The position numbers and the translations under genes were made by a program. A stretch of DNA of 53,780 nucleotides from a virus, in IMG/VR virus record IMGVR_UViG_3300013307_000023, positions 1-53,780 of that record. One strand, 5' to 3'. Below are positions 39,862 to 47,817 of this stretch, piece after piece (positions within the stretch are counted from its first letter, which is position 1; each line of letters begins with the position of its first letter). A model generated the notes under the pieces. The model did no database searches and had not been told where the DNA came from. It was given only the letters and a program-made list of their open reading frames with translations.

Positions 39862-40485
39862 ATGGCCGCACCACGAAAGACTCCCGCACAAAAGCCCGCT
39901 ACAGGCAACGTAGAGAGTCCAGCAACACTATCTGACGCAGTTCTTGACACTCCTGTAGAGGAGACTACGGAAAAGACTGAGGAAGTCCTTTCCCCAGAAC
40001 TGCTAGAGCTACAGGCGCTCCGTGCCGAGCTTGCCGCTGTGAAGGCTGAGCAGGAGAAGCAGAAGACCAATCCAACGGATGCTTCTGGACGCCCGCTCCC
40101 GGAGAGTGAGCTAACTCCTGAACAGCGCGAGATTCGTATTCTTCAGGACCAGCTTGCCCGTGTGAACGGCAAGAAGGATTTCGAAGAAGAGGTTTACGAG
40201 GAGAACGTAGAGGGCGGAATTCTTGTTCACTTCCTCTCCGATGGAGTCACGTCCAACGGCAAGACGTTCTACCGCGGCCAGGAGGCCATCTTCGGTCCAG
40301 AGGCTTACGAAGAGACCAAGAACCGCGCAGGCCGCTCCTGGCTGGAAATGACTGACAGCGAGCAGTTCGCCCGTTGGGGAGAACTCAAGTTCCGCAAGGG
40401 ACCATGGCCCGGTGTTCGTCAGTACGAAGAGGAAGAGGCTAAGGGCCTCTCTATTTCGACTCAGGTTCCAACAACCCGCGTCTAA
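39862..40485 (+). CDS. Head-tail region protein with coiled coil
   Basis: 207 residues: disordered Thr/Pro/Glu-rich N-terminus (about 1-48), a coiled coil (LLELQALRAELAAVKAEQEK, about 49-70), then a small domain with GGILVHFLSDGVTSNGKTFYRGQ. The gene lies between the capsid gene and the head-tail connectors. Role unknown; similar genes are frequent here in actinophages. Confidence 0.65.
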   Translation: MAAPRKTPAQKPATGNVESPATLSDAVLDTPVEETTEKTEEVLSPELLELQALRAELAAVKAEQEKQKTNPTDASGRPLPESELTPEQREIRILQDQLARVNGKKDFEEEVYEENVEGGILVHFLSDGVTSNGKTFYRGQEAIFGPEAYEETKNRAGRSWLEMTDSEQFARWGELKFRKGPWPGVRQYEEEEAKGLSISTQVPTTRV

Positions 40486-40497
40486 GGAAACAAGAAA

Positions 40498-41022
40498 ATG
40501 GCAACGTACCCAGACTTGTCCGTATCCGACCTAGCCGAGTTTTCCGGCAGGCCGGTAACAGAGTACACCAATCCTGGGTTCGTGCCGAACGCTCTAGCTC
40601 AGGCCGTCCTACTCTTTCAGATTGGGACGTGCTTGGGAGAGAACGACTGGCCAGATGATCCCACAAAGGCAATGCTGGCCCAAATGGCTATCCTGGCAAT
40701 GGCTGATGCAATCTATCTGTCTCAGCCATTCCAGGCTACCCTAGCGAACCCATTCTCTTCTGAGACCATCGGTTCGTACTCCTACAGCAAGGTCTCTGGT
40801 GCCATTCTTTCCGGCATTCCTACAGGTGTCTCCTGGTTCGACCTTGCAACCGAAAGACTCAGTGTTTGTCACCTTACGAACGGTATCCCGGAGGGTGGCG
40901 GAATTGAGGCTTTCGAGCACGACGGCCTCTTCACAGACGGACGACTGGATGGGAACACACGTCTGCTAGGCCCTAACGACATCAACCGCTGGGACGGTCC
41001 ATATGGGGGCGGGATTTTCTGA
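40498..41022 (+). CDS. Head-to-tail connector (adaptor) protein
   Basis: 174 residues. Helical N-terminus (YPDLSVSDLAEFSGRP, then AQAVLLFQIGTCLG and AMLAQMAILAMADAIYL) resembles HK97 gp6/SPP1 gp15-like adaptors that bind under the portal. A beta C-terminal part follows. AAGGAAAC precedes the ATG. Confidence 0.65.
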   Translation: MATYPDLSVSDLAEFSGRPVTEYTNPGFVPNALAQAVLLFQIGTCLGENDWPDDPTKAMLAQMAILAMADAIYLSQPFQATLANPFSSETIGSYSYSKVSGAILSGIPTGVSWFDLATERLSVCHLTNGIPEGGGIEAFEHDGLFTDGRLDGNTRLLGPNDINRWDGPYGGGIF

Positions 41023-41023
41023 C

Positions 41024-41031
41024 CGATAGTA
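41024..41031 (+). promoter_or_regulatory. Late motif CGATAGTA, copy 6
   Basis: Starts one base after the connector gene stop, 44 bases upstream of the ATG at 41076. The leader contains an AGAGA/TCTCT hairpin and TAGGAG. Confidence 0.6.
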
Positions 41032-41075
41032 AGTGGCAGAGATATTTGTGTCTCTCCATTTACTAGGAGTTCCTC

Positions 41076-41444
41076 ATGGCAGGTTTTACCCAGGCGTATC
41101 AGCAAACAGTGCTAGATACCTCTTTCCCTACGTCAGGTGCCACCGACTACATCGCGTACTCCACAAACGGAACTACTGAGGCCGGTATTCTTGCCCGTAC
41201 CTCTATTGGTGCTACCGGTTGGGCCGCGGCTACCGCCGCCACTCCATCCGTGAAGGCCAACAACGCGGCTCTGACAAGTGCCGCCGCTTCCGGTTCCGGT
41301 ACGATTACGCACTTCGCCATCTTCAACGCGGCTTCCGCTGGAACGCAGAAGACGGACTGGCAGACACTCACGGCCTCTCGCGCAGTGGTCTCCGGTGACA
41401 CACTTCAGTGGGCGATTGGCGCTCTAACTGTTACCCTCGACTAA
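41076..41444 (+). CDS. Virion beta-domain protein (tail-fibre-associated fold)
   Basis: 122 residues, Ala/Thr/Ser-rich. GTITHFAIFNAASAGTQKTDWQTL matches the IThfaifdA element common in phage tail/head fibre domains. It precedes the 1450-residue fibre-like gene and may be its base or a decoration subunit. Confidence 0.6.
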   Translation: MAGFTQAYQQTVLDTSFPTSGATDYIAYSTNGTTEAGILARTSIGATGWAAATAATPSVKANNAALTSAAASGSGTITHFAIFNAASAGTQKTDWQTLTASRAVVSGDTLQWAIGALTVTLD

Positions 41445-41518
41445 TTTCTAACCAGGACGGGCCGGGTGTCGCAAAACGCGGCATATTCCGGCCTATTCCT
41501 GTATTAAGGGGGTGAGCA
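41445..41518 (+). promoter_or_regulatory. Short gap with GC stem-loop before the repeat-protein gene
   Basis: GCCGG/CCGGC encloses a second imperfect stem around CAAAAC. No T-run follows, so it is not a clear terminator. AAGGGGG precedes the ATG at 41519. Probably a translational or stability element. Confidence 0.35.
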
Positions 41519-44500
41519 ATGGCCGTTATCTCTTATGTCGGCTCCGGTACCGGGTTCAGCAAGGCCGCTGGAACAACGGTTAGCCTCACCACAAACTACA
41601 CGAACGTGGCGGGCAACTCGCTCTTTGCATTCGTTGTCACGGACAACTTGACTACTACCACTCCTACCGTTTCCTCTATCTCCAAGGACGGGACAGAGAC
41701 AAACGCTTGGACAAGGATAGCTTTTCAGGACTCTGCATCCGCTACCAGCGGTGCCGCAGTCCGTATTGAAGTATGGCGTCTGATTACGACGGTTGCGGCT
41801 AACAACTCGTACATTGTCACGCTTTCCGGCTCCATCACGGCCAAAGCCATGGCTATTCTTGAGTACAGCGGAGTTGGTAACGCTAACTCAGTCTCTTTTA
41901 AGCAGACCACGACCGGAACGAATACCTTCACGCCTACCAGCGGAAGCCTATATCTTGTTTTCGGTGGCCAGGGTAACGCCACCGTTCCAACGCTGTCCTA
42001 CAGCGGAACGAACACCGCCGCACCAGCCGCTATATCCTCAGGATTCGGAACTACCGGTAGCAGTGCGGCAACTAACGTCACCGCCGCTGTCGCAGGATTC
42101 CTGGCTACCGCATCTTCCAGTGTGACGGCAGGCGCAACACTGAGTAGCGGTGTAGGTGCTCAGATTGTTCTCGGTTTCGACCCGATAGTTCCTCAGAACT
42201 ACTCTGTTTCTGGAACTTCGGCAGTTGTTTCGGTTACAAAGCTTCGTGCGCCAGACCCATATGCTCTGAGCATCTATCCGAGCAACAGTCTAAATACGAA
42301 TAGCTCCACTTCCTGGACGCAATTCTGCGATACTAATGAATCGGCTATTGTCTTTCTAGCGCGCTACGCCGCATCAACAGCGCTGAATAGTAATCCCTCT
42401 GTCTCCGTAAATGGAGTGTCTTACAACCCCATCGCTACGGTCAATCTCGCACTGACCGGTCCAGCCACAGGAAGAATTGATGCCTTCCTTATAACCCCCG
42501 GTCCCGGATACAACACAGCTTCCTTGACCGTTCCTGACAGCCCCTCGTTCTACGACTGGACAGTTTGGAATATTGTTTCACCTACGGGCATCCCTCCCGT
42601 AGTGTACGACTCTAACGGTGCGGGACTTCGCAGTAGCAGTGGAGTTTCATCCACGGTTAAGACCGCGGACAGTGGCGCAGTAGTACAGTTCTCTCTTCTT
42701 GACGCTGTGGGAACCACCACTTCTATAACCAACGTAGGTACGGACCAAGACTTCACTCCTGCGGGTACTGGCGGTACGCAAGCCGTGGGTGGTGGTTCCA
42801 TTGAAATCCTAGATGGTGCACCCTCGCAAACATTTGGAATGACATGGAGTTCTGGCCTACTGGACCGTGGCTGGACTCTGGCGGTTAGCCTGGCAAAGCC
42901 AGTAACCGGAAACGCTACCGCAGTATCGGCAACATCTGGAAGTGTTACAAACCAGGGACTCGCTGTTCCTTACTTCGAGGCACCCGCCTGGGACACAATC
43001 GGTACTGTCACAGGTATCAGCGCATATAAGGATGTCACTGTTACCGGCGCGCAGGTGGGAGACCTCCTGGTTGCGTACGGTTTTGCCGAAAACTCATCTG
43101 GCACCGGAGGTACTGTAGCTACCCAGTCAGGCTCCACCGGTGCTTGGACCATATCAACCCCAACTACGGTAAGCAATGCGGATGTTGCGGCTGTTGCTGG
43201 GTACGCAACTGTTAGCACCGCTGGGTCTCTTACGGTACGAGTAACCGCAAAAGTCTTCGATACCTCGCTGAACAGGATGGGTGCCGCGGTACTACTGGTG
43301 CCCGCGGCTCTAGTAGGGTCGTCTATCGCATGGACGACAATCAGTAATGACGCAGACGGTCAGGGTAGTGTCACACTTACTAATCCAGCCACGGTCATCT
43401 ACGGTGCGGCTGACTGGACAGCCACCGACATCAGAACCAATGACGGAACTCCGACAGGCGCTACGTGGGACAAGCGTGTATTCGTTTCCGGACAGTATTC
43501 GGCATATATTGCCCACTGGCCAAATCAGACTGCGGGCACGAGAAGCTACGGTCCTGCGGGGCTGACAGGTAAAGACTTCTCCGGGTCCATTCTCCGAATC
43601 GATGCGCCAACCGGTGGTGGCGGAACTACATACCAGGCCGCTGGAACCTCTGCCGCAGTAAGTGCTACCTCCGGAGACTCGCCTAAGCTTACTCAGGTAT
43701 CTGGGGCTAGTGCGGCGATATCCGCTACAACAGGCGTTGCTTCACAACAAGAAGTTACGTCGGGTGCGGTAGTAGCTGTCAGCACTTCTACCGGTACAGT
43801 TTTCAAGACCTATCAGGCTTCCGGAACGTCTGCCGCAGTCAGCGCAGTGGTTGGTGATGCACCAAAGACCACAGCAGTTTCCGGAGTAGCCGTTGCTGTC
43901 GTGTCGGCAACTTCGGGTGTAGCAAGCCAGGTAGAAGTATCCTCGGGCGCATCTGCGGCTGTCAGTGCCGTAGCCGGAAACCCAACCAAGCTTACTTCGG
44001 CTTCCGGCACGGTCCAGTCCAACTCCGCGAATTCTGGTACTACACTCGCCAACTTCGTGACATCTGGAATATCTACAGTAGTTGCCGCGCAGAGCGGGAC
44101 TGTCACAAGTCTTCTGCCTTCCACCGGCTCGTCCACGGCGGTATCTACTTCTGCCGGAAGCGCTACTAACGGTCAGTCCTCTGGAACAGTGGTAGCAGTC
44201 TCCGGAACTTCCGGAAACGCAACCCCAGCCGGTGGTCAAACCGGAACAGTGGTGGCCGTTTCTACTTCTTCCGGCACGGTGCTGAAGCAGTCCGCACTTT
44301 CAGAGTCGGTTGCTGTAGTTTCTGCTTCCTCCGGAAACCCCACAAAGCTTACTTCTGTTGCAGGCTCTATCCCTATAGTCTCTGTTGTTGCAAGCCAAGA
44401 GACTGCACGAGAGGTAGTGTCTGGCACAGTGACCTTGGTCTCCGCTGAGACCGGCACCGTGACAGAAAATCTTGTTGTCAGCGGAACCAATGTCGCAGTT

Positions 44501-45871
44501 GCTTCAGGGTCGGGAAACCCCACGAAGTTGACTCAGGTATCGGGCACAGACGTAGCAGTTTCGGCCACAACCGGGGACGCTCCAAAGACCACAGCAGTTT
44601 CCGGTTCCGTTACTGCCGTCAGCGCAACATCTGGGAACACTCTCTCTGCCGGGTCTATTGGCGGATCGGTAGTTGCGGTGTCGGCAGTTCAAGGTGCCGT
44701 CACGGAGTCTCTTGTAGTCAGCGGTTCCTCCACGGCTCTCTCTGTGGTATCCGGCACTGTTACAGAATTCCTTGCTGTATCCGGAACAATCCCATTGGTT
44801 TCTGCCGTTTCGAGTTCTGAAACCTTGAAGGCTGTAGTATCCGGGACAACTTCTAGCCAGGCCGCTCAGACAGGCTCGTTGACGGTAAATTCTGCCGTTT
44901 CCGGTTCGGTAGTCTCTGTCTCTACTGACACAGGGGCCGCAGGACGCACGACGTTCCCCACAGGAGCGATTTCCGCTGTATCTGGTACTTCCGGTGATGC
45001 CCCGAAGAATACAGCCGTATCCGGCGCTGTAGCGGCTGTCAGCACTACATCCGGTGCGGCTCTCCCTCCCGGTACTACATCCGGCGCGGTAACCGTAGTT
45101 TCCACAACATCCGGTGCTTCGGTCAAGGCCACGAGTGCTTCCGGATCAGTTGGCGCAGTCTCCACAACATCTAGTGCTGAGAAGGCAATTCTTGTTTCCA
45201 CGGGGACACAAGCTGTGTCCTCTACGGTATCCGGAACAGTTTCCAGCGTCCTACCCTCTTCTGGAACAGTCACCGCGGTATCCAACGTTCCACCCGCATC
45301 ATCTGGCGGTAACGGCTCGGTATCCGGCAATGTGTCAGCAGTTTCTACAACTTTCGGCGGTCTGACAAAGCAGGGTCACCCAGCAGGAAACGTAGATGTC
45401 TTCACAAGCTCCGCAGGGCAGGTTACCGAAAGCCTTGCAGTTTCCGGCAACATATCCTCGTCCGCAACACAGTCTGGAACGACTTCTGCGGCCCTAGTGG
45501 TCTCTGGAACGTCCTCTATCCAGAGCACCATTGCAGGAACAGTAACTCTACGTCAGGACACAGCAGGCTCTACAGACGTAGTTTCTGATTCTCAAGCTTC
45601 AGAGAACGCTTCCTACTTCGTAGACGGAACCGTTACCGCCTACGTCACAACCCGCCTAGATTCTTCAGGCATTCCACTTCCTGAGATTCCTCGTATTCGC
45701 TACCTCAGGCTTGAGAGTGCGGCTCCTGTAGAAGGTCACATTCCTACGCTTGGATCGAGCACGGGAGTCTACACTTTGGGTATCATGGGAGTAGAGACTT
45801 CTCTTGCTGTCCAGGGCCTAGATACGAGCCTGAAGATGACCGCTCCGAATAACACCTTGGATGGTAACTGA
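41519..45871 (+). CDS. 1450-residue fibre-like protein: lectin-like domains plus 33 tandem 20-residue repeats
   Basis: Three beta-sandwich, lectin-like domains occupy about 1-228, 243-470 and 487-700, rich in Ser/Thr/Gly and aromatic residues. From residue 706 to 1366 run 33 units of 20 residues (two of 21, one of 19), each with a VSG near position 3, AVS near 8-10 and TSG near 12-14, so a 10+10 residue periodicity consistent with a beta-solenoid. Single units also link the lectin-like domains. The C-terminal about 80 residues form a separate cap with RIRYLRLES. No signal peptide. Probably a head or tail surface fibre binding host glycans. Confidence 0.78.
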   Translation: MAVISYVGSGTGFSKAAGTTVSLTTNYTNVAGNSLFAFVVTDNLTTTTPTVSSISKDGTETNAWTRIAFQDSASATSGAAVRIEVWRLITTVAANNSYIVTLSGSITAKAMAILEYSGVGNANSVSFKQTTTGTNTFTPTSGSLYLVFGGQGNATVPTLSYSGTNTAAPAAISSGFGTTGSSAATNVTAAVAGFLATASSSVTAGATLSSGVGAQIVLGFDPIVPQNYSVSGTSAVVSVTKLRAPDPYALSIYPSNSLNTNSSTSWTQFCDTNESAIVFLARYAASTALNSNPSVSVNGVSYNPIATVNLALTGPATGRIDAFLITPGPGYNTASLTVPDSPSFYDWTVWNIVSPTGIPPVVYDSNGAGLRSSSGVSSTVKTADSGAVVQFSLLDAVGTTTSITNVGTDQDFTPAGTGGTQAVGGGSIEILDGAPSQTFGMTWSSGLLDRGWTLAVSLAKPVTGNATAVSATSGSVTNQGLAVPYFEAPAWDTIGTVTGISAYKDVTVTGAQVGDLLVAYGFAENSSGTGGTVATQSGSTGAWTISTPTTVSNADVAAVAGYATVSTAGSLTVRVTAKVFDTSLNRMGAAVLLVPAALVGSSIAWTTISNDADGQGSVTLTNPATVIYGAADWTATDIRTNDGTPTGATWDKRVFVSGQYSAYIAHWPNQTAGTRSYGPAGLTGKDFSGSILRIDAPTGGGGTTYQAAGTSAAVSATSGDSPKLTQVSGASAAISATTGVASQQEVTSGAVVAVSTSTGTVFKTYQASGTSAAVSAVVGDAPKTTAVSGVAVAVVSATSGVASQVEVSSGASAAVSAVAGNPTKLTSASGTVQSNSANSGTTLANFVTSGISTVVAAQSGTVTSLLPSTGSSTAVSTSAGSATNGQSSGTVVAVSGTSGNATPAGGQTGTVVAVSTSSGTVLKQSALSESVAVVSASSGNPTKLTSVAGSIPIVSVVASQETAREVVSGTVTLVSAETGTVTENLVVSGTNVAVASGSGNPTKLTQVSGTDVAVSATTGDAPKTTAVSGSVTAVSATSGNTLSAGSIGGSVVAVSAVQGAVTESLVVSGSSTALSVVSGTVTEFLAVSGTIPLVSAVSSSETLKAVVSGTTSSQAAQTGSLTVNSAVSGSVVSVSTDTGAAGRTTFPTGAISAVSGTSGDAPKNTAVSGAVAAVSTTSGAALPPGTTSGAVTVVSTTSGASVKATSASGSVGAVSTTSSAEKAILVSTGTQAVSSTVSGTVSSVLPSSGTVTAVSNVPPASSGGNGSVSGNVSAVSTTFGGLTKQGHPAGNVDVFTSSAGQVTESLAVSGNISSSATQSGTTSAALVVSGTSSIQSTIAGTVTLRQDTAGSTDVVSDSQASENASYFVDGTVTAYVTTRLDSSGIPLPEIPRIRYLRLESAAPVEGHIPTLGSSTGVYTLGIMGVETSLAVQGLDTSLKMTAPNNTLDGN
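43634..45616 (+). repeat. Array of 33 degenerate 60-bp coding repeats
   Basis: Encodes 33 consecutive ~20-residue units with consensus near VSG-x-V-x-AVS-x-TSG. Total is 661 codons, matching 33x20 with two 21-residue and one 19-residue units. Several DNA units share the segment AAGCTTAC or AAGACCACAGCAGTTTCCGG, indicating recent duplication. Confidence 0.85.
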
Positions 45872-46155
45872 TGCTTACAGTAAAGCGTGGGGATACGTAC
45901 CCCATCACATTTACGGCCAACATGGACCTAACCGGCGCAAGTGTGCGCCTATTGGCCAAGCCTACAAAGGGTGCCGTTATTCAGCTTCCGGCTGATGTGC
46001 AGGACCCTGCCAGTGGCATTGTTGTGCACAATCTAACGGGAACCCTACCTGTAGACACATATCGCGTTGAACTAGAAGTGACAATTTCGGGAACAGTAAT
46101 CACCTTCCCGTCCAACTCCTTCGAAGAACTCAGCGTCATCCCAGACCTAGGCTAA
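45871..46155 (+). CDS. BppU-like N-terminal domain protein
   Basis: 94 residues, ATG overlapping the previous stop (TGATG). The sequence (LTVKRGDTYPITFTAN, LTGASVRLLAKP, GTLPVDTYRVELEV) matches the small beta domain found at the N-terminus of phage baseplate upper proteins. Its coupling with the 1450-residue gene suggests that it attaches that fibre to the virion. Confidence 0.7.
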   Translation: MLTVKRGDTYPITFTANMDLTGASVRLLAKPTKGAVIQLPADVQDPASGIVVHNLTGTLPVDTYRVELEVTISGTVITFPSNSFEELSVIPDLG

Positions 46156-46175
46156 CGCCTCAGTCGTCCTCAAAA

Positions 46176-46205
46176 GAGGGCTATCTATGAAGCCCTGAGC
46201 TTTTT
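46176..46205 (+). terminator. Rho-independent terminator
   Basis: AGGGCT (46177-46182) pairs with AGCCCT (46191-46196) around an 8-base loop and is followed, after GAGC, by TTTTT. It ends the fibre unit before the glutaredoxin gene. Confidence 0.6.
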
Positions 46206-46238
46206 GCACCCAAAAACAAGAAATCAAGGAGAAGACAT

Positions 46239-46505
46239 ATGTCTTATACCCCCGCCGCTGACGTTCTAACTATCTTCTCCCAGCCAGGGTGTGTGCAATG
46301 TACAGCCGCCGAAAGGCACGCAAAGAACAAGAACATTCCTTACGAGAAGATTGACGTTACGGAAACTCCGGAAGCCTACACACTTGTGTCCGAATGGGGA
46401 TACAAGAGGGTTCCAGTTCTCTTCTGGGAAGGCGAGCACGTTGGCGGTTTCGACCCCAACTTCCTAGAAGCAGTTCACAAGTCACTCACGCCAGTAGCCG
46501 CATAA
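46239..46505 (+). CDS. Glutaredoxin/NrdH-like redoxin
   Basis: 88 residues after AAGGAGAAG. CVQC (about 19-22) is the redox dithiol, KRVPVLFW (about 66-73) the cis-Pro loop and GGFDPN the glutathione/thioredoxin reductase-facing turn. NrdH-type redoxins donate electrons to ribonucleotide reductase. Its place among head/tail structural genes, between its own terminator and a late motif, is unusual. Confidence 0.85.
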   Translation: MSYTPAADVLTIFSQPGCVQCTAAERHAKNKNIPYEKIDVTETPEAYTLVSEWGYKRVPVLFWEGEHVGGFDPNFLEAVHKSLTPVAA

Positions 46506-46507
46506 GG

Positions 46508-46515
46508 CGATAGTA
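46508..46515 (+). promoter_or_regulatory. Late motif CGATAGTA, copy 7
   Basis: Starts 3 bases after the redoxin stop; the ATG at 46533 follows with GGAGG between. It separates the redoxin from the connector genes. Confidence 0.6.
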
Positions 46516-46532
46516 ATAGAGCGGAGGAAATC

Positions 46533-46922
46533 ATGCAACACCTATTCTCAAGTATCGCCAAGGTCCAGCGCCTTCAAAAGACGCGCGGTGCCGATGGCGT
46601 GCCTGAGACCACTTGGGTGGATCAAGGTTCTCCGCTGAATGGCTTCAGATGCAGACTTGACCTGAACTTCCTACGTCCTGGCAAGGATGCTCCACCAGCC
46701 TACGAAGCGGGTGTCGCTCCTGACCGTGTTGGGGTCATGTTCTGTAGTGCCACACTTCCTCTCAGGGCCGGGGACCGCATTGTGACGGTCTCTGGCCCTG
46801 TGCAAGGAGTTTTCGACATTCGCTCCATGCCTGACATTGCAGTTGGCTTCTCCGCTGGACATCACATTGAAGTTCAGATTGTGGAGACTGTGCAGAACCT
46901 CCAAGGGAAGTGGCCCAAGTGA
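46533..46922 (+). CDS. Head closure / head-tail joining protein
   Basis: 129 residues, beta-rich, with FRCRLDLNFLRPG, VGVMFCSATLPLRAGDRI and VQGVFDIRSMPDIAVG: the SPP1 gp16-like stopper fold, in which a barrel domain plugs the connector. Overlaps the next gene by 4 bases. Confidence 0.7.
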   Translation: MQHLFSSIAKVQRLQKTRGADGVPETTWVDQGSPLNGFRCRLDLNFLRPGKDAPPAYEAGVAPDRVGVMFCSATLPLRAGDRIVTVSGPVQGVFDIRSMPDIAVGFSAGHHIEVQIVETVQNLQGKWPK

Positions 46923-47317
46923 GCGTGCACACCTTTATCAAGAGCAATTGGCGTGAAGTAGAAAAAGAGCTTGATCGTCTGGACAACGTTCCGGATAAGG
47001 CTAAGGCCGCGCTAGACATTGTTCTTCAGACACAATTCAAGGCTACACAAGCCGCAGTTCACGTTATCACCGGCTCCCTCAAGTCCTCGGGTAAGGCCAC
47101 ATCGGAAACATCTGATGGCCAGTGGAGCGGCACTATTGAATACGGTGGTGCATCGCTCGGAGTCAACAATCCTGTGACTTACGCCATTTACGAGCAAAGG
47201 CGCGGAACGCACTGGGCTGGACCATCCAGTGTAAAGGGAGACCACGACTTTTTGGCACCCGCAAAGGCGCTAGAATCATTGTATGTAAAGGCTCTACTTA
47301 AGGCCCTATCGAAATGA
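46919..47317 (+). CDS. HK97 gp10-like tail/neck protein
   Basis: 132 residues from a GTG at 46919 (GTGA overlap); an in-frame GTG at 46910 is an alternative. The helix-rich N-terminus followed by TGSLKSSG, NNPVTYAIYEQRRGTHW and FLAPAKAL is characteristic of the HK97 gp10 family, which acts in neck/tail completion. Confidence 0.75.
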   Translation: MSVHTFIKSNWREVEKELDRLDNVPDKAKAALDIVLQTQFKATQAAVHVITGSLKSSGKATSETSDGQWSGTIEYGGASLGVNNPVTYAIYEQRRGTHWAGPSSVKGDHDFLAPAKALESLYVKALLKALSK

Positions 47318-47787
47318 CACTACTCGCCTACGCCGCACGCAAATTCCTCGCACAGCAGTCTGATGTGACGAGCCTACTTGGCGTGGACGAATTGGGTGAC
47401 CCAATGATTTACGTTAATCATCCTGGGGCAACAATCGAGAACACCCAAAACTCTATGATTGTGCTTACCGTCTTCGACGGCTGGGGAGCTAACAATCACA
47501 ATGATGCAAGGTTCCCGGTTCTCACCGTAGACATCTGGTCTGACCCAACTCGCAATTCTGACGGTTCGGTACGACGCAAGGACGCCGACCTGAAGATTGA
47601 GGCTGTGTACAAAGCAGTTGACAGACATCTTCACCAGGTCAGCAACAGCTTGCCAAATGGTGACTATATCTTCTGGGACGACGAACGAATCATTAGTTCG
47701 TCCCGACAGAATGAGCCATCCCTAAGACCCGCTTTCGATGATGAGGGCGCGATGATGGGCACGATTAACTACAACGTGACCATCTAA
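47314..47787 (+). CDS. Tail terminator protein
   Basis: 157 residues, ATG overlapping the previous stop. Alternating helix and strand pattern with PVLTVDIWSDPTRNSDGSVRRKDADLKIEAVYKAVDRHLHQV fits the lambda gpU-like tail terminator, a hexameric ring that ends tail-tube growth. Position before the tail tube gene agrees. Confidence 0.7.
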   Translation: MTLLAYAARKFLAQQSDVTSLLGVDELGDPMIYVNHPGATIENTQNSMIVLTVFDGWGANNHNDARFPVLTVDIWSDPTRNSDGSVRRKDADLKIEAVYKAVDRHLHQVSNSLPNGDYIFWDDERIISSSRQNEPSLRPAFDDEGAMMGTINYNVTI

Positions 47788-47817
47788 ACAAGAAAATGAG
47801 AAGCCCCGGAGGCTCAT

